Positions 43,961-56,880 of a DNA stretch of 64,000 bases are shown here, in pieces. The position numbers and the translations under genes were made by a program. Origin of the DNA: Cloeon dipterum. Lineage: Eukaryota > Arthropoda > Insecta > Ephemeroptera > Baetidae. Positions within the stretch are counted from its first letter, which is position 1, and each line of letters starts with the position of its first letter. Where the stretch lies: the NCBI RefSeq assembly GCF_949628265.1, contig NC_088786.1, positions 27,611,681 to 27,675,680 on the forward strand, read 5' to 3'. The notes under the pieces are model-generated. The model worked only from the letters and a program-made list of their open reading frames with translations. It had not been told where the DNA came from and searched no databases.

Positions 43961-45897
43961 AGTCGTGCGAGGAAAGTGAAGAAATTAGCGGTGTCTTTAT
44001 TTTGAAATATTCATGCGCATTTCTGGGAATTTCAGCCCGGATGAATGTTACATGGGTGACTTGCCATGCAGCTCTCGTGGATAGTCGAGCATGCAAATTT
44101 TTGCCTTATTACTTCTGGGTAATTGGCGACGGGATTTCACTTACTCATTGAGCCGTTTTCGCGAATCGATAGACGAGCGATTACAGATTTAGACTTTAAA
44201 AAAGTATGCTCTCGCATAGCTCACATTTTATTTTTTGCAAAAATAATGATCAACTGAATTTTACATTTTGAACATTTTTGCAGTCATTGAAATCACCACG
44301 TTTTGATCTTTTAAAAATATTTAATCAACCTAATCGCGGAAGATATTCAATTACGAAAAATTAATTAATTAACTAGTTTTTATAGAACTATATAGACGTT
44401 ATGATACATGTTAATGAAGGCAAAAAACACAAAGATAAAACAACTTATAAGAATATGATTTAATTGTTTTAACTGCGTGGAACCATGTATTTCTCACGAT
44501 TTTACCCATGTAATGCCAAACTTGAGGATTTATTCAGAATGACAACATCTTCATAGCAAATGACAGCAAGTTTGTCTCAATAATTTTATTTAAATATTAA
44601 TTTATTTACTATTTTGCTTATGTCCAGTATTCTAATTATGTATAAAATCTGAGACGCTGCCGCTCGCGAGGAACCATTTCAACGAGCATTCGACTAAAAT
44701 AGAGAAAATTAATCTTTGTAAAGTACGATTAACTTGAACCAAAATGAGTAAAAGAAACAGACTTTTCCTCGTTGCAAAAAGTTGACTTTTTCATCTTACT
44801 ACGGTCTTGGCCATGATTGATGCCTTTATGCCAGCTTCGGGCTCTTTAGATGAATAAAGTCCGTGCAAGGAGGAGTCTGTTTCTTCACATCAACATATTT
44901 CCTAGAGTAAAAATTGTAACCACTTAAACCAAAACTCCCACCATATTAGACAAATTTAATTACTAATTATAATCAAAATCTAAAAGAGGCGTTAGTATAA
45001 ATTTATAAACCAACCATACACACTTGGTCCTATGTCCTAATTACGTTGATGATTCACTTTAAAAACAAAGTACTCCAAATCAAAGTTTGTTTATTTTTAT
45101 GAGCAATTTTCTGATAGTAATTATTGTAGACTTGGTTAGAGCAAAAATTTTAATGTTTCTTGATATTGTGTATTTTTGCACAAACACGAAACTTTCTCAA
45201 GAGAAAATTTTTGCGAGGATCAGAGCCTATTGCAATAAAATTAACTACATATAGCATTAAAATAATGAATGGTTTAGCGTCTGCAAATTTATGAGTGATT
45301 TGGTGACCCCTCTCACTTAATTATTTGAAGGAGAGATCGGCGAAATTGATCAGGTGGGGCTGGTGTTTTGACCGCCGATATCAAACGGGCCGTTTGTTAG
45401 CTTTTAATAAATTTAACGAGAGAGTTCTCGAGCCGTCAGAAAATTGGCATCGCACCAGAAATAATGGCCTAGGCGGGAGAGACGCGATCCTTAGGCCCGA
45501 ACGTGCAAATTACAATATTCAAGCTGAGAATGTTGATTTTGGCCGAGTGCAGCTTTTCAACGCCTTCCGACCGGCAATAATTTTCCTCGGATGTTCTAAT
45601 TTGATAATACCCCGTCGGCCGGCGCGAAGTTGAATGGGAAATTATAGCCGAAAGTGTCGGGCTGGAATTTTGAATAACCTCAGATGGCTTCATCTCGATT
45701 GCAGTGAAAGGAAAGACAAAACGGGCGCAGTTTAATAGCCCGGCTACTTTTGCTTTTCGCTCTTGATTCGCGTGCGAAGAGCGTGTGTGCGCGAGAAACA
45801 AAATCGCGAGCGTATGAAAAGCTATGCGATTTTTTGTGACCTGCTTTATCGCCGGCAGAGATCGACTGTGCGCGCGTGCATTTGAATAAGCAGGCGA

Positions 45898-45917
45898 GTG
45901 TGTGTGTGTCTGTGTGT
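45898..45917. repeat. (GT)n microsatellite
   Basis: This is a dinucleotide run with one interruption (gtgtgtgtgtgtctgtgtgt). Confidence 0.9.
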
Positions 45918-48900
45918 AATTTCTCCCAGAATATTTCGGTGCTAAATTATCAGACGAGTAAATCATTAATCGCGCGCGAGCTTCAGCCGCTTGAAACTTA
46001 CACGCGGCGCGGTGCTTGAGTGCAATCAAGTTCACGGTCGCGAGTGAGTGCAAAAGAGCTTTCCAATTGAACGTCACTTTTGCGGACGCAGGAATTCGCT
46101 TTGCCTGAATTTACAATTCAATAAGCTTTTGCCGAGAGTGCGGTGAGCAAGAGAAGCCACATCACCAGACCAGCCAGACGCGATCAATTATTGTAGATAA
46201 ATTTCGAGAGTGAGGATGTAAAATTTAATCCGCCGCTAGTGAGGTCATTTATGAACGCTCCGTGTGGAAATTCCGTCCGCATTTGCCGCTTGTTGAACCA
46301 AGATTTCTCTGTCATGTCAAATAACTAAGGTGCAGGGAATTAAATCAACATTTTCCTATCTGTTGAAACAAAGTGAATCAGCAAACCTGGCATTTTCCTT
46401 GTTTGCATTTTTATCCCAAATGTTAATTTTTTGAGTCGTTTTCAAAGACCCAAAACGTCAGTTTGAATATATACGTTCGAAAATTTATTTTCAAGAGCAA
46501 AAATTCAGCAAATTTGATTATCTAGCAAATATAGTGACTCTATACCATCACTTTCTGGAATGGGCCTTCGACCCTTGACCAAGCTGCTTCTTTTTAAAAT
46601 CATAAATAAATTGTCTTAATAATTGTACACAGTTGGTGTTTACTTAATAAATACATCTAAAAATGTTGTGAAGTTGATCCGATGCACTAATATTTTTATA
46701 ATCTGGCCAATTTAAAGTTGAGTATGTCTTAATTATTTTGCTGCTGTTTCACAGGAAATTGACATTCTGATCATTATATTTCTTGGCTAAAGAGGCCTGC
46801 TCTTGCAGCTGTCTCGGTTAAACTGACGGTTTAGAGATAACCGAGTTTTATCCACTATTACTAATCAGAAGGACATAATTAATTCGTGTAATACATGTCA
46901 ACTTAACTAACTTTTAAAGAACAGCTGGTGGGGCTTTTCTATTACAACAAGAGAAAAGTTAAAAATAAATTACACCTCCAAAACCAAATCCATAACGACA
47001 AAATCATGAAAACGTTCCCTACACTCGATTGCTGAGCACGATACCAACAGTAAAAAAAGGATGAGCAAAAGTGAATAAATCATTATGTGCAACCACGCCA
47101 CTCGTCCTTTTCAGATCGTCCCTGTGATTAAAAATTTACTAGCAAAAAATAATCTTTTTTCTGAAGGCATTTCAAAGAGTGGAATTATCCTGCTTCACAT
47201 AATAGCAGGTTTAATTTCTGCTTCCCAATGAAAAAGGATTTCGAGGCAAAGTGACTTCCAATTTTATTTTGAGAACAAAAAATTTGAAAATATAAACAAA
47301 TTTATAATTTGTCTGTTGGACACTCTAAGTGTTTAGTAAAGATTTCATTCACTCATATTTAGTTAAAATATTTAAGCTTTCAATTCTAATCTTCTTCTCA
47401 TGCATCGTGCAAATTTATAATTTAAAAACATACACTGGCAGTCAAACTGCTCTCTGTAGACACTAAACCATTTTGGCAGCGAGTGATCGTTCATTTTAAA
47501 TGCTCTAATCGCAAATGAACATGTTCTGTTGATATTCATTCCAGCTAGGGCTTAATTCGGAGCGAGTTTAGCGAGTATGATTTGCATAATGACCGCGAAT
47601 AATGAAGAGAGTCGGGACAACTTAATGAATTTATAGGTTTAATGCCCAACACACGCAACACAGAATTTAAAAGGTAATTCCAAGTGGCCTGAGCTGGCTA
47701 TAGCATTATCATAATTCCCGTTTCACGTGGAAAATCTCCGATTTTATTAAATATCCACGATATCATGAGGAACAAAGTTTCTTTCCCCTGGAACGCAAGC
47801 TCAATGAAACCGCTATTAATATACATATAATAAGTAATTGTTTATAACCTTTAAGTCGTCGGAAAGGGCTATAAAAGTTGGATCTTGTGGATGCACGCCA
47901 GCTGAGAAGCGGTCGCCTCTTATCTGATTGCCTCCGCTTGGGCCGAAAACAATGTGTCCGTCGGCGTGCGTCCATCAGTCAGGCACGTACCTTGTACGCA
48001 CATGCCTAATAAATAAAATATAAGCGGTGGTCGGCGGCATGAAAAACGAACGATAATTTTTTCAACAAAATCTTTCAAAACGTGGTTGAGTAACGGAATT
48101 ATCTACGATTAGACGCGATTATAAAATGATTACTCCAGCAGCGTGTGCTCATTAAAAATCTTGTGCTGCTGCTATAATTAGTCCCTCAAATGCTGCATTT
48201 TCTTACTGCGCGAGAGAACAAAAAAGTATAAAAAAATCGAGACCGGATCCTCCTTGTGCTGCCGCGGCGAGTCGGCGGTGTGCGTTTGCCAGAGACAATG
48301 AGTGCGAGTGCCTGCCTTCCTGCGCTCTTTTGCTTCTCTCTCTCGCAGCCGCGCGGCGAAAAATAGCAGAAAGAAAAGATGATACGGGGAAATCGTGTCT
48401 CTGCAGAGTGGTGTGTCTGTGTCTCGCTCAGCAGTCAGCCGAAAAAAGCTGCAGGGCGAAATGTGACATAATTTCGGAACAAAATGTCTACAAGCGGAGC
48501 CGTAATTATTATTCAACTCTCGCCGCGCGCATTGTGCAATTAACATTCGAGATTCCTCTGCCGGCTCTTTCTTTTCGGAGAAGCGATTTGCCACAGTCCT
48601 TTGCTCGGATTGAATTCGCTGCAGCGGGAAGCTCGCCTCTCCATTCATTTGTTCGCGAGATAAAGGGGCGCGTCGCTTGCAAAGATTTCCATTCGGACGA
48701 GACACATTGTAATATGCGTAAAGAGATCGCACACGTAGATAAATTTTGCATGAATCGCGAGTGTTGAAAGTGATTGATGACGTTTACACTGCGTCTGGGT
48801 GAGCAGGTTTCGCGTCTGCTCTAAATTATATTTGCGCAAAAACTTGGATTAAATCAAACTGAATTTCCCTCAATTGCAGCAATTATCGTGTTTGAGAGGG

Positions 48901-49679
48901 TCTAAATCTCGTGGAACAACCATAAAAATGTACTCCTTCGAATTCCTGTCGAGAGACCTAGGCACAATCAATAATTAAAAGGAAACCTTAACTTGTCGGC
49001 CGTCGTAAATTTTAATGTTGGTCGGTGCTCATTTTGAGGGCGAGTAAAATCTAATTTGATGCACGAATTAAACGCTCGGCACCTGCTTTTTCTCATGTGT
49101 AGCAACGAAAACAACGGCTGCAGAGTTTATGACGGACAGGTCCCTCCTGCTACACATAATGTGGGGAAGTGTGTCTGTATGCCCCTGGAGCTGTTCGGGC
49201 CGAGGAGAGCACCAGGGGCGCGCCCTGCTCGCAGCTCGCATGCTCGGCCAGCATTAGCGCTACGCTACACGACTTCTCTTTCGCGGCCCGGCACTTTTCC
49301 TACTGATTAGCCAGCCACTCCAAATTGGCCCAGCGGTTGGTATATGTGCCGCGTGCACCGGCTTTAATTGGGCCCTCATTACGTTTGCAAACACTCATTT
49401 TTCCTTGTCCTTATGTTTGGAACAGAAGTGCAAATTCATTTTATTGCGCTACTTGGTTTTGTTTTGGTGCGCATACGATTTCTTTTATCTCTCGAGATAC
49501 ATATGAAAATGAAATCCATTAAATGATTAGCCATGGAGAATAAACTGTTTTTAACCATAAGTTTGCTTGATATGTTATTGATTATCACTTTCTCAGGAAA
49601 CCATATCAAGAGCCTTAGCTTGAGAGCTTGAACTCAACTTCAAATTATTCTCAACCATAATATTAAAGTGTTTAAAATG

Positions 49680-50160
49680 CAACAGCCCAACAATTAAACA
49701 AGTATAGCCTATATAATAAGGACGAAACAATTGTGGCTACACGATTAAGTATTAATTTATTTAACATAGAAACCACTACTATTAATAAAAATTATATTTT
49801 ATTTAAAAGTACAATATGAAATATTTTATTGAGAAAACATACTATTTAATTGTAAGTACACAAAGAATTATTTTGGTTTTTAAAAATTAAAATAAATAAA
49901 ATAATTGGTATGTATATATAAAATAACGGATTTTATTATAATTTTAATCTACAATAAAAATATTTATAAAATTAACAAACTAAAGTTTTTTAGTTGGCTC
50001 AAAAAGAGTAATAAAAAAATTGCTATATAGCATGCCGCTCGCCAAAACAACTTAATCTGCATTTAAAAACATTTTGATATGTATTTATCTTTTTAAAAAT
50101 AAGATTTATAAATAATTAAACTCTTTTGCTTCCTTAGATACGAGAGCTGCAGATTTAGCA
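49680..50160. other. strongly AT-rich block
   Basis: About 480 bp are made largely of A/T runs (aattaaaataaataaaat and similar) with very few CpG, sharply different from the CpG-rich sequence on either side. It could be a matrix-attachment-like spacer or a decayed insert; no terminal repeats are visible. Confidence 0.5.
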
Positions 50161-52379
50161 CATAATCATTTTTACATTTGGGATGAATAATGCGTTTTTG
50201 TAGAATTAGCAATAAGCTGAAACTCATGAGGTTAGAATAGCAGCCAAATTTTCTACCATTCTGTGCACACATTAAAACTAGTTATAAATTCGATTTCCAG
50301 CTGAAACAAGAAGCGCATATCTTTTTAATTAGCGAGTGGCTTGTCAGAGCGCATTCTGGCGCGAGTAACTCCTCTGCTCCGACACCTGTTCATCGTCCTG
50401 CGCGTCCGTCCGTCAGCTTTTGAACCGTCCGTGATTAAATTTCCAGGAATTAATTTCATTTTTCTCCGCGCACCATGCTTCTCAGCTTTGAAGTTAGCGA
50501 CCATTAGGAAAATGAGCTCTGAGCCATTGCACTTTTCTCCTTTTCCACTGTTATTTTTGCTCCGTGTGTGCGTTCTGCTGGCTGAATTTGATTTAATTAA
50601 TCACTGCTGTGCGGCCACTGTGTAAAGAAGCGCGAAACGTCTGATATGCCTCTGATTGTGGAGCAAATTGGAAAGGATGAGCGCGCGTGCCTGCGCTTCA
50701 CGATTTTGCTGCTTTCCTTGTCTCTTAACACCGCCGCCTTTTCGCATTCACGTGTTACTTAAGAAACCATTGATAAAACTTGTTAGGAGCTTCTTTTTTC
50801 TCTCTTTAATCTCACAAGAACAGCAGTGGAATTGTGATTTTTTTTATTAATAAACTGAATTTACACTTAATGACAATTTATTGTTAAATTTGTAATTTCT
50901 GTAAGATTTTTTTATGGATGCAAAAATCATTATCTTAGCTGCGAAAAGTTGGGTTCGCATCCACGGTCTGGATGCTGAGTCTTCTTGATGCGGCCTGGAA
51001 CTCGCTAGAATCTTGCTATATTCAACAAAAATATTCAAATCAAAAAAATTGGTGCCGGCCCTGCTGAACATTCGAATATTTAAGATTATTTTCTGTTATT
51101 TCCTAATTTACAGTAAAGCTGTCTCAAATTTGTATCTCAAATTAATTTATTTTGTGCAGATCCTCATAGTTCTTAAAATAATTTTAAATTGAAACACATA
51201 ATCAGTTTTTTTTAATATTTAACGCACTTTGAATCTGGTGAAAATATTTGAATAAATTGACGAATTCAATTTTCAACCATCACGAAAGTAACTGCAAAAC
51301 TGATGCATTTTTAAAATATCCTCCTTTATTTGACATTTGACGATTTTACTAAGCCAAATTTAATCAAGTGAATTTAATATGGAATATTTTCATGTGGTCC
51401 CTATTTTATCTAGAATGTGAAACATAATTTCTTCTCAAATTAATTGTTCATCAGAATTGCTGCTGATCGCTTAAAACAGAGACACGTTAACATTTTGATT
51501 TCATAAGCGGCAAGTGTGGCAAGAGATTCTTTTTCAGAGCTGTGGTTTTGCCTACTAATACACATCCTTGTCGGCGAGGCATGTTTTTGGCTCCAAAACA
51601 CGTGCTCATCTCGATAATTTGCGGCCGCGTCACTCACAAAAATCGGCGTCAGAAAGGCGTAGGCACACATTAGACAGCGGAATGGAATCACATTTAGGCT
51701 GGTTTTTATGTCAGTTATGCGCCTTTTTATCGCGTCAAATTAGAGCAGCCGATCTGACTCAGAAAATTAATTAAGGCGTGCGAAGAAACTGATTAGAGAG
51801 ACTTTTACCTCCGATATTTCATCTTTTATTGCTTCTTAATGTGCTACATACTCAAGCCAGCTGCGCGTGAGGTCTACATTTAAAACTTATAAAACGCAAA
51901 AATACCGCATAAACCGAATCTGTCTGTGTTACCTGTGACCTTTCACGCTCACTTTATCAGACCCTCCCGTCTGGATTTACGCGGACCGACGATTTATGGA
52001 GTCTGGCGGTGTGCCGTTAGCGGCGAGGCAAAAGCAAATCTACGCCGCGGCGGCTTAAATTTTTCTTGCGCGTTCGAAATAATAAGTCTTGTCAGGACAA
52101 TTCTCGCCGAATAAAACCAGAATGCTGCCGCGCGCGTCGTTTACTTACACGGCACACCGATTTATTTATTTACGTGCTTATGTGATCGGACTTACGAGGT
52201 GATTAGCGCCGCGTGAATCATGATTAAACACCATCTCGCGCGCTCCGCACTCCACACTCGCCGGCCGATCCAGTGGCAGATCTCTCGCTCTGCACGCCGC
52301 GCGCGACTCTAATTCTGCTTCACACATCATTAACTCTTATGATGTGTTGATTGTCGTTTTAATGCGAAATCTGATACTA

Positions 52380-52770
52380 AGAACGATTGTTAATATTTTT
52401 GATACAACTTTTTGTAATGTTTATTGTATGATATCAGGCAATTATTAATTGACTCAACTTTCGTTAGATGCTTGGTTAATTTATTTTTACAAATAAGTTT
52501 TTAATTGATAATGAAATTTAATGTGTTAAATTTTAAAACCACAAAATTTTAATATTTTAGCAAATATTTAAAATTATTAAAAAAAATTATCAATAAATAT
52601 AACTTTATATTAATTTCATATTTTTAATTTTATTATACTATGTGTGCTCTCCTAAAATACTAAAGCGTTTAATTAACACATTCAATAATGACAAATCAGT
52701 AAAAGTAGTGTAGATATAATATTAAACTTTAACTTCTATTACAATTGCTATCATCAAATTTTAAATTAAG
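52380..52770. other. strongly AT-rich block
   Basis: About 390 bp of near-pure A/T sequence directly follow a GC-rich stretch that ends near 52.32 kb. The boundary is abrupt. No repeats or frames stand out. Confidence 0.5.
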
Positions 52771-55700
52771 AAGACCTACTTCGTGATGAAAAATACCCGG
52801 GGACTATATATACGAGAGTTGAAATTATCCAGATCCTAAATAGCGTCAAAATGTGAGCGATTTTTAGCTCTCTTTGCTTTCTGTAGGGGTTTCGCGAGTG
52901 TTTTCTGATCCTATCTACGTGATCAATTCATTACATCTCAATTTTTCTGAAAACTCGCTTCTTTTTCATATTTTTACTTGCCCGTTTCAAATCGCCGTAC
53001 CTGCGCGTCGCGCGAATCTGGCCCCTGGTGAACAAATTATAGATTAGACGAAGGTTCAATGGTATTTTGTTAAGTATAATTGATTTGTTCTTTTTATGAT
53101 ATCAGAAGGTAATTTAAAAGACACTTTTAAACCACGAGTTTATCATAAGCACAACTGATAAATTTCAAATCAATATATAACATTAATATTTAATATCATA
53201 GAAGCAAAAATATTAAAAAACAAATTTTTCTATAGCCCTATATAGTACGCTATTTATAGCTCGTTCCTCGCGTTTAATTACTGATTTCAAAGTAAATCAA
53301 AGAACCGCTTTTGGTATGATAGGTTGACCAGAATTCCTATAAGATGCAGATCGAACTGATTCCGCCACTGACTGTAAATTTTTCTTCCTATCGATTACGT
53401 GCTACTTTTGCTGAAAATTGCATTGTTATTGAACATGTGTAAGCCGAAGTGTTTCTGGCTTGTTAATCCAGCTTACGCTGGTCGCACGTTGATTTTTCAT
53501 CAGGCAAAGAGCGCGGAGGCGGCTATGAATTTCAACGCATGCCGTCGCCATCCATCATGATGTATTCTGTCCATCGAACATCCATCAAAGCCGAGAGATG
53601 AAACAACAATAATGTGCGGCGCCTCACAAAGTAGGCAGAGTCTTGGAAAAACCTATATGCACACGCGGTGGGTGATCCTCTTCTCCTCCTGCTCCACGTG
53701 GGCCCGACGCAAATGAGTTTTTGGGCAAAAGTGAAATTTCACTAGAAAAAACACACAATCGGAAATATAGCACAGCGCGTATCATACCACCATGCAATTA
53801 TTTCCATCAACTTTTGCTGACCACCGGCATGAACACACACAATCCTGTAATTGGGATACTTTCTTTCTTTCTTTTTCTCTTCTCAGGTCCACCGCTATCG
53901 ATATCAAAAATAGAAAATTGAGCAGCGATAAATTACACAGACAGACAGAGTGCCGCGCGTACGGATCGATTTCCTGTCCGAATTTGGATTCAGGCGGCGC
54001 GTAATTGGACATTGTTGCGGCTCACTTTCGTTCTGATTTTAATTTTGCGCTCGGCTCTTCTCTCTCGCTCTCGCGGCGGCGCTTTTATATCTCGTCAAAT
54101 CGGTATAGAGGAGGAAATTGGCCGGCAGATGCTCCGGTTTAGCTGCTCTCTCTGCTCGAAAATGCGATTGTCATTCATTTTTAGCCGCTGTGCCGCCGCA
54201 GAGATGACGGTTAACAAGAGAGACCTTTGCGTACGTACTTGCTTGCAATGGCCGCGCCGCCAGGAGAAATTGGAGCAATTACACGCGTGGAAAAAAGCGG
54301 ACTCGAAGTCGCGCGACTGCATTTTAATTATTTTAATCTGTCAAAATCGGCTCTTGTGATCACCGAGAGATGCGAGAGAGACCGAACGAGAATGCACAAT
54401 TAATCCGCGAGCGCAGTTTCTTTTTTCCCGCCGCTGCTTCCTTTTGCAGCTCGAACAGGAGCTGCACATCAACACGCTTTATTGCATATCAAATTTGCTC
54501 TCTCATCACTATCTAGCGCTCGGCGAAATTATTCCTGGCCGATTCACACAGATTTGCTCCATTGGTCGCCTCTGCTGAATATTTGTTACTGATATGCACA
54601 TGAACATTTTGTTCAATTACTTGCATCCAATCGCTTTGATACACCAGCGGAAATAATGGTGGTCTCGATGAGAATGCACAAAGAGTGAAAATCTGCAATC
54701 CGACTTTGTTTGATGGGAATTAATTGATAACCGTCATCACTGTCCCTAATTAGTAGGCGGGATTTAATCTTTTTCCAAGCTCTGCCGGTGGTAACTGATG
54801 GCAAATCTTTACGGATTATAAATGAATTTATGGTTATTAAATGGTGTGTTACCAAACAGGCTAAATCGATTTATGTGACCAAGACAATATCGACTAAACC
54901 ACTATAAATGAAAATACATTATCTATAATTATATCGGTTCAGGAGCGCGGTCCTACCCTTTTTTTGTTATGAGTCAACAATTGTCGGCAGTTTGAAATAT
55001 TTTAATTGTGCATTATTGTTAAACAGCAGAAAGATGATTTTAAAATAAGAATTCAGTTTTCGCCCGTCAGCCACTCGGTGCTGACGCGGGTGTATTGGAT
55101 TATCCAATTATTCGCTGCATTACCGTTGTTTAGGAATTATAATTAATGACCGCATAAACATTATAGAAAATAATAATTCTGTTTTTTAAACACCTACGGT
55201 GTAAAACAAGTGAAAACTGCCATTAAACAAATTGGATTGTTTCGGGAATTATTTTTTATACGTTACGGCTTGGAATAATGAAATATTACTATTTTCACAA
55301 CTGAGCAAATGTTTTCAATTCATTTTTTAGTTCATGAGTCAATAAAATAATATAATTAACTGAAAATAAGCTGAAAAAAAACATTTTGGCTCAAACTTCC
55401 GATTAAAAACGTTAGCTTTTAGGTCAAAAGCATTAACTTGTATCAACAGCGCTTCCAATAAAAAATAAATAAATATATTAATTTCCAATTAGCCGCCTCA
55501 ACCGGTGAACTTTTATCGTCATTTTTTTGCGTTTGAAAAATGCTTGTTCGCATTCAACTGTCGAAGTTATACGCCAACAATTTAATTCCAGTTAACGAGC
55601 AGTTTTTTCCTCAAGAAGTATAAAGAAGGTGGGAAATCAACGACAAACTTAATTTTCCCCAAGATGGGTGTTGAATCATAATATCTTTTTATTTTTGAGC

Positions 55701-56064
55701 ATTTAAAATTTACAGTAAATTTATTTTTAAGAATTCCTTTTGAATTTTTTATCTGACTCTTTACAAGCCTGAGAAGTTATAAATGATTTAAGGAAAAAAT
55801 ATTTGTTTGTTGGCATATAACCTTAAAATTTCCTTGCTATGAAACAACAAAAAGTTCCCAAAATGCCACCAACAAAGGCTGTCGGCTAAATCAATCATCT
55901 CTGCCGTGGCGGATGTGAGCAAACATTGTCAAAAGGCTGAGACAAAAAGGTCTGGAATACTGCAAATGAGCCCAGTCTCATTTTGCGCCGCTCTCCTATA
56001 TCCATTCCATGCTATACATATGCAGTAAGTATATCTCGTATCACATCTGAGATGCTATCTTCGA

Positions 56065-56079
56065 GTGTGTGTGTGTGTG
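56065..56079. repeat. (GT)n microsatellite
   Basis: This is an uninterrupted run of seven GT units and one extra G. Confidence 0.9.
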
Positions 56080-56851
56080 CCGGTTATTTTAAAGGCGAAA
56101 CACGGCGGCAGCCGGACAAAAAGTATTAACTAAATTCGCCTCACCTTGAGGGAGGCGAACACGGGCGAAAAAAAACGCGGCAGCGAGTTAATGAGGCGTG
56201 CACTCGAGAAGAAGAGATTCTAATCACTGTTTCCATTTGCATGCGAAAGTAGAATAATTTGGTAGCACTTGCAGAAGAAAGTTAAGAGAGCGGAAAACGA
56301 TTGGAAAATGCAGTTAAATCGGAGCCTGCGAACTGCTGGACAAACAAATGGCGCGAGCAGCTAAATTATTATGTATAGAATCGAGCGTGATCGAGCTTGA
56401 AAGCGATTTGCGGCTGAAAATGAGGTCTCGGCGTCGTAAATTCTGTTTTTAAGACAGCCGTGGGTTTGTGTGTGGCAAATCGCAAAAAACTGCCTGAAAA
56501 ATTAATCACGAAAGTGTGCTGTTAAGGTTTTATCCACTCCTTGCCTTTCTTTTTACATTTTTAAGAATATAAACATAATTATCCGGCAAATTAGTCTCTG
56601 GGCTAGCTGCTTCGCCATCGGGCTGATCTGGAATCGCGAACGTTTCCTTTTCTGACCATGCGGCAAAAAATCACGCAGCGCAGGTCCATTTGCGAGTTCT
56701 CTTTCTCTTTATGATTGTTCTGCCGGCCGGTCTGCCGATGGAATAAGCAGTTGCAAGTGGTCAACACGACTTGAGAATGAGCAGCGTGGTAATCGTTGTG
56801 TTTCAGCACCTTTCGTTTGGACAGGGCGTGCATTCAAATTGTGTTCACTCG

Positions 56852-56880
56852 CTCACTCACTCACTCACTCACTCACTCAC
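56852..56880. repeat. (CTCA)n tandem repeat
   Basis: About seven perfect CTCA units, preceded by a diverged unit (cactcg). This tetranucleotide array is likely to vary in length. Confidence 0.92.

Noticed and set aside
45469..46077. 202-codon minus-strand frame
   Set aside because: It has no domain, no signal and no consistent splice sites, a low-information composition (His/Ser/Arg from CpG-rich DNA), and an overlapping plus-strand frame.
48178..48732. 184-codon minus-strand frame
   Set aside because: It overlaps a 145-codon frame on the other strand in the same GC-richer block, and neither resembles a protein family.
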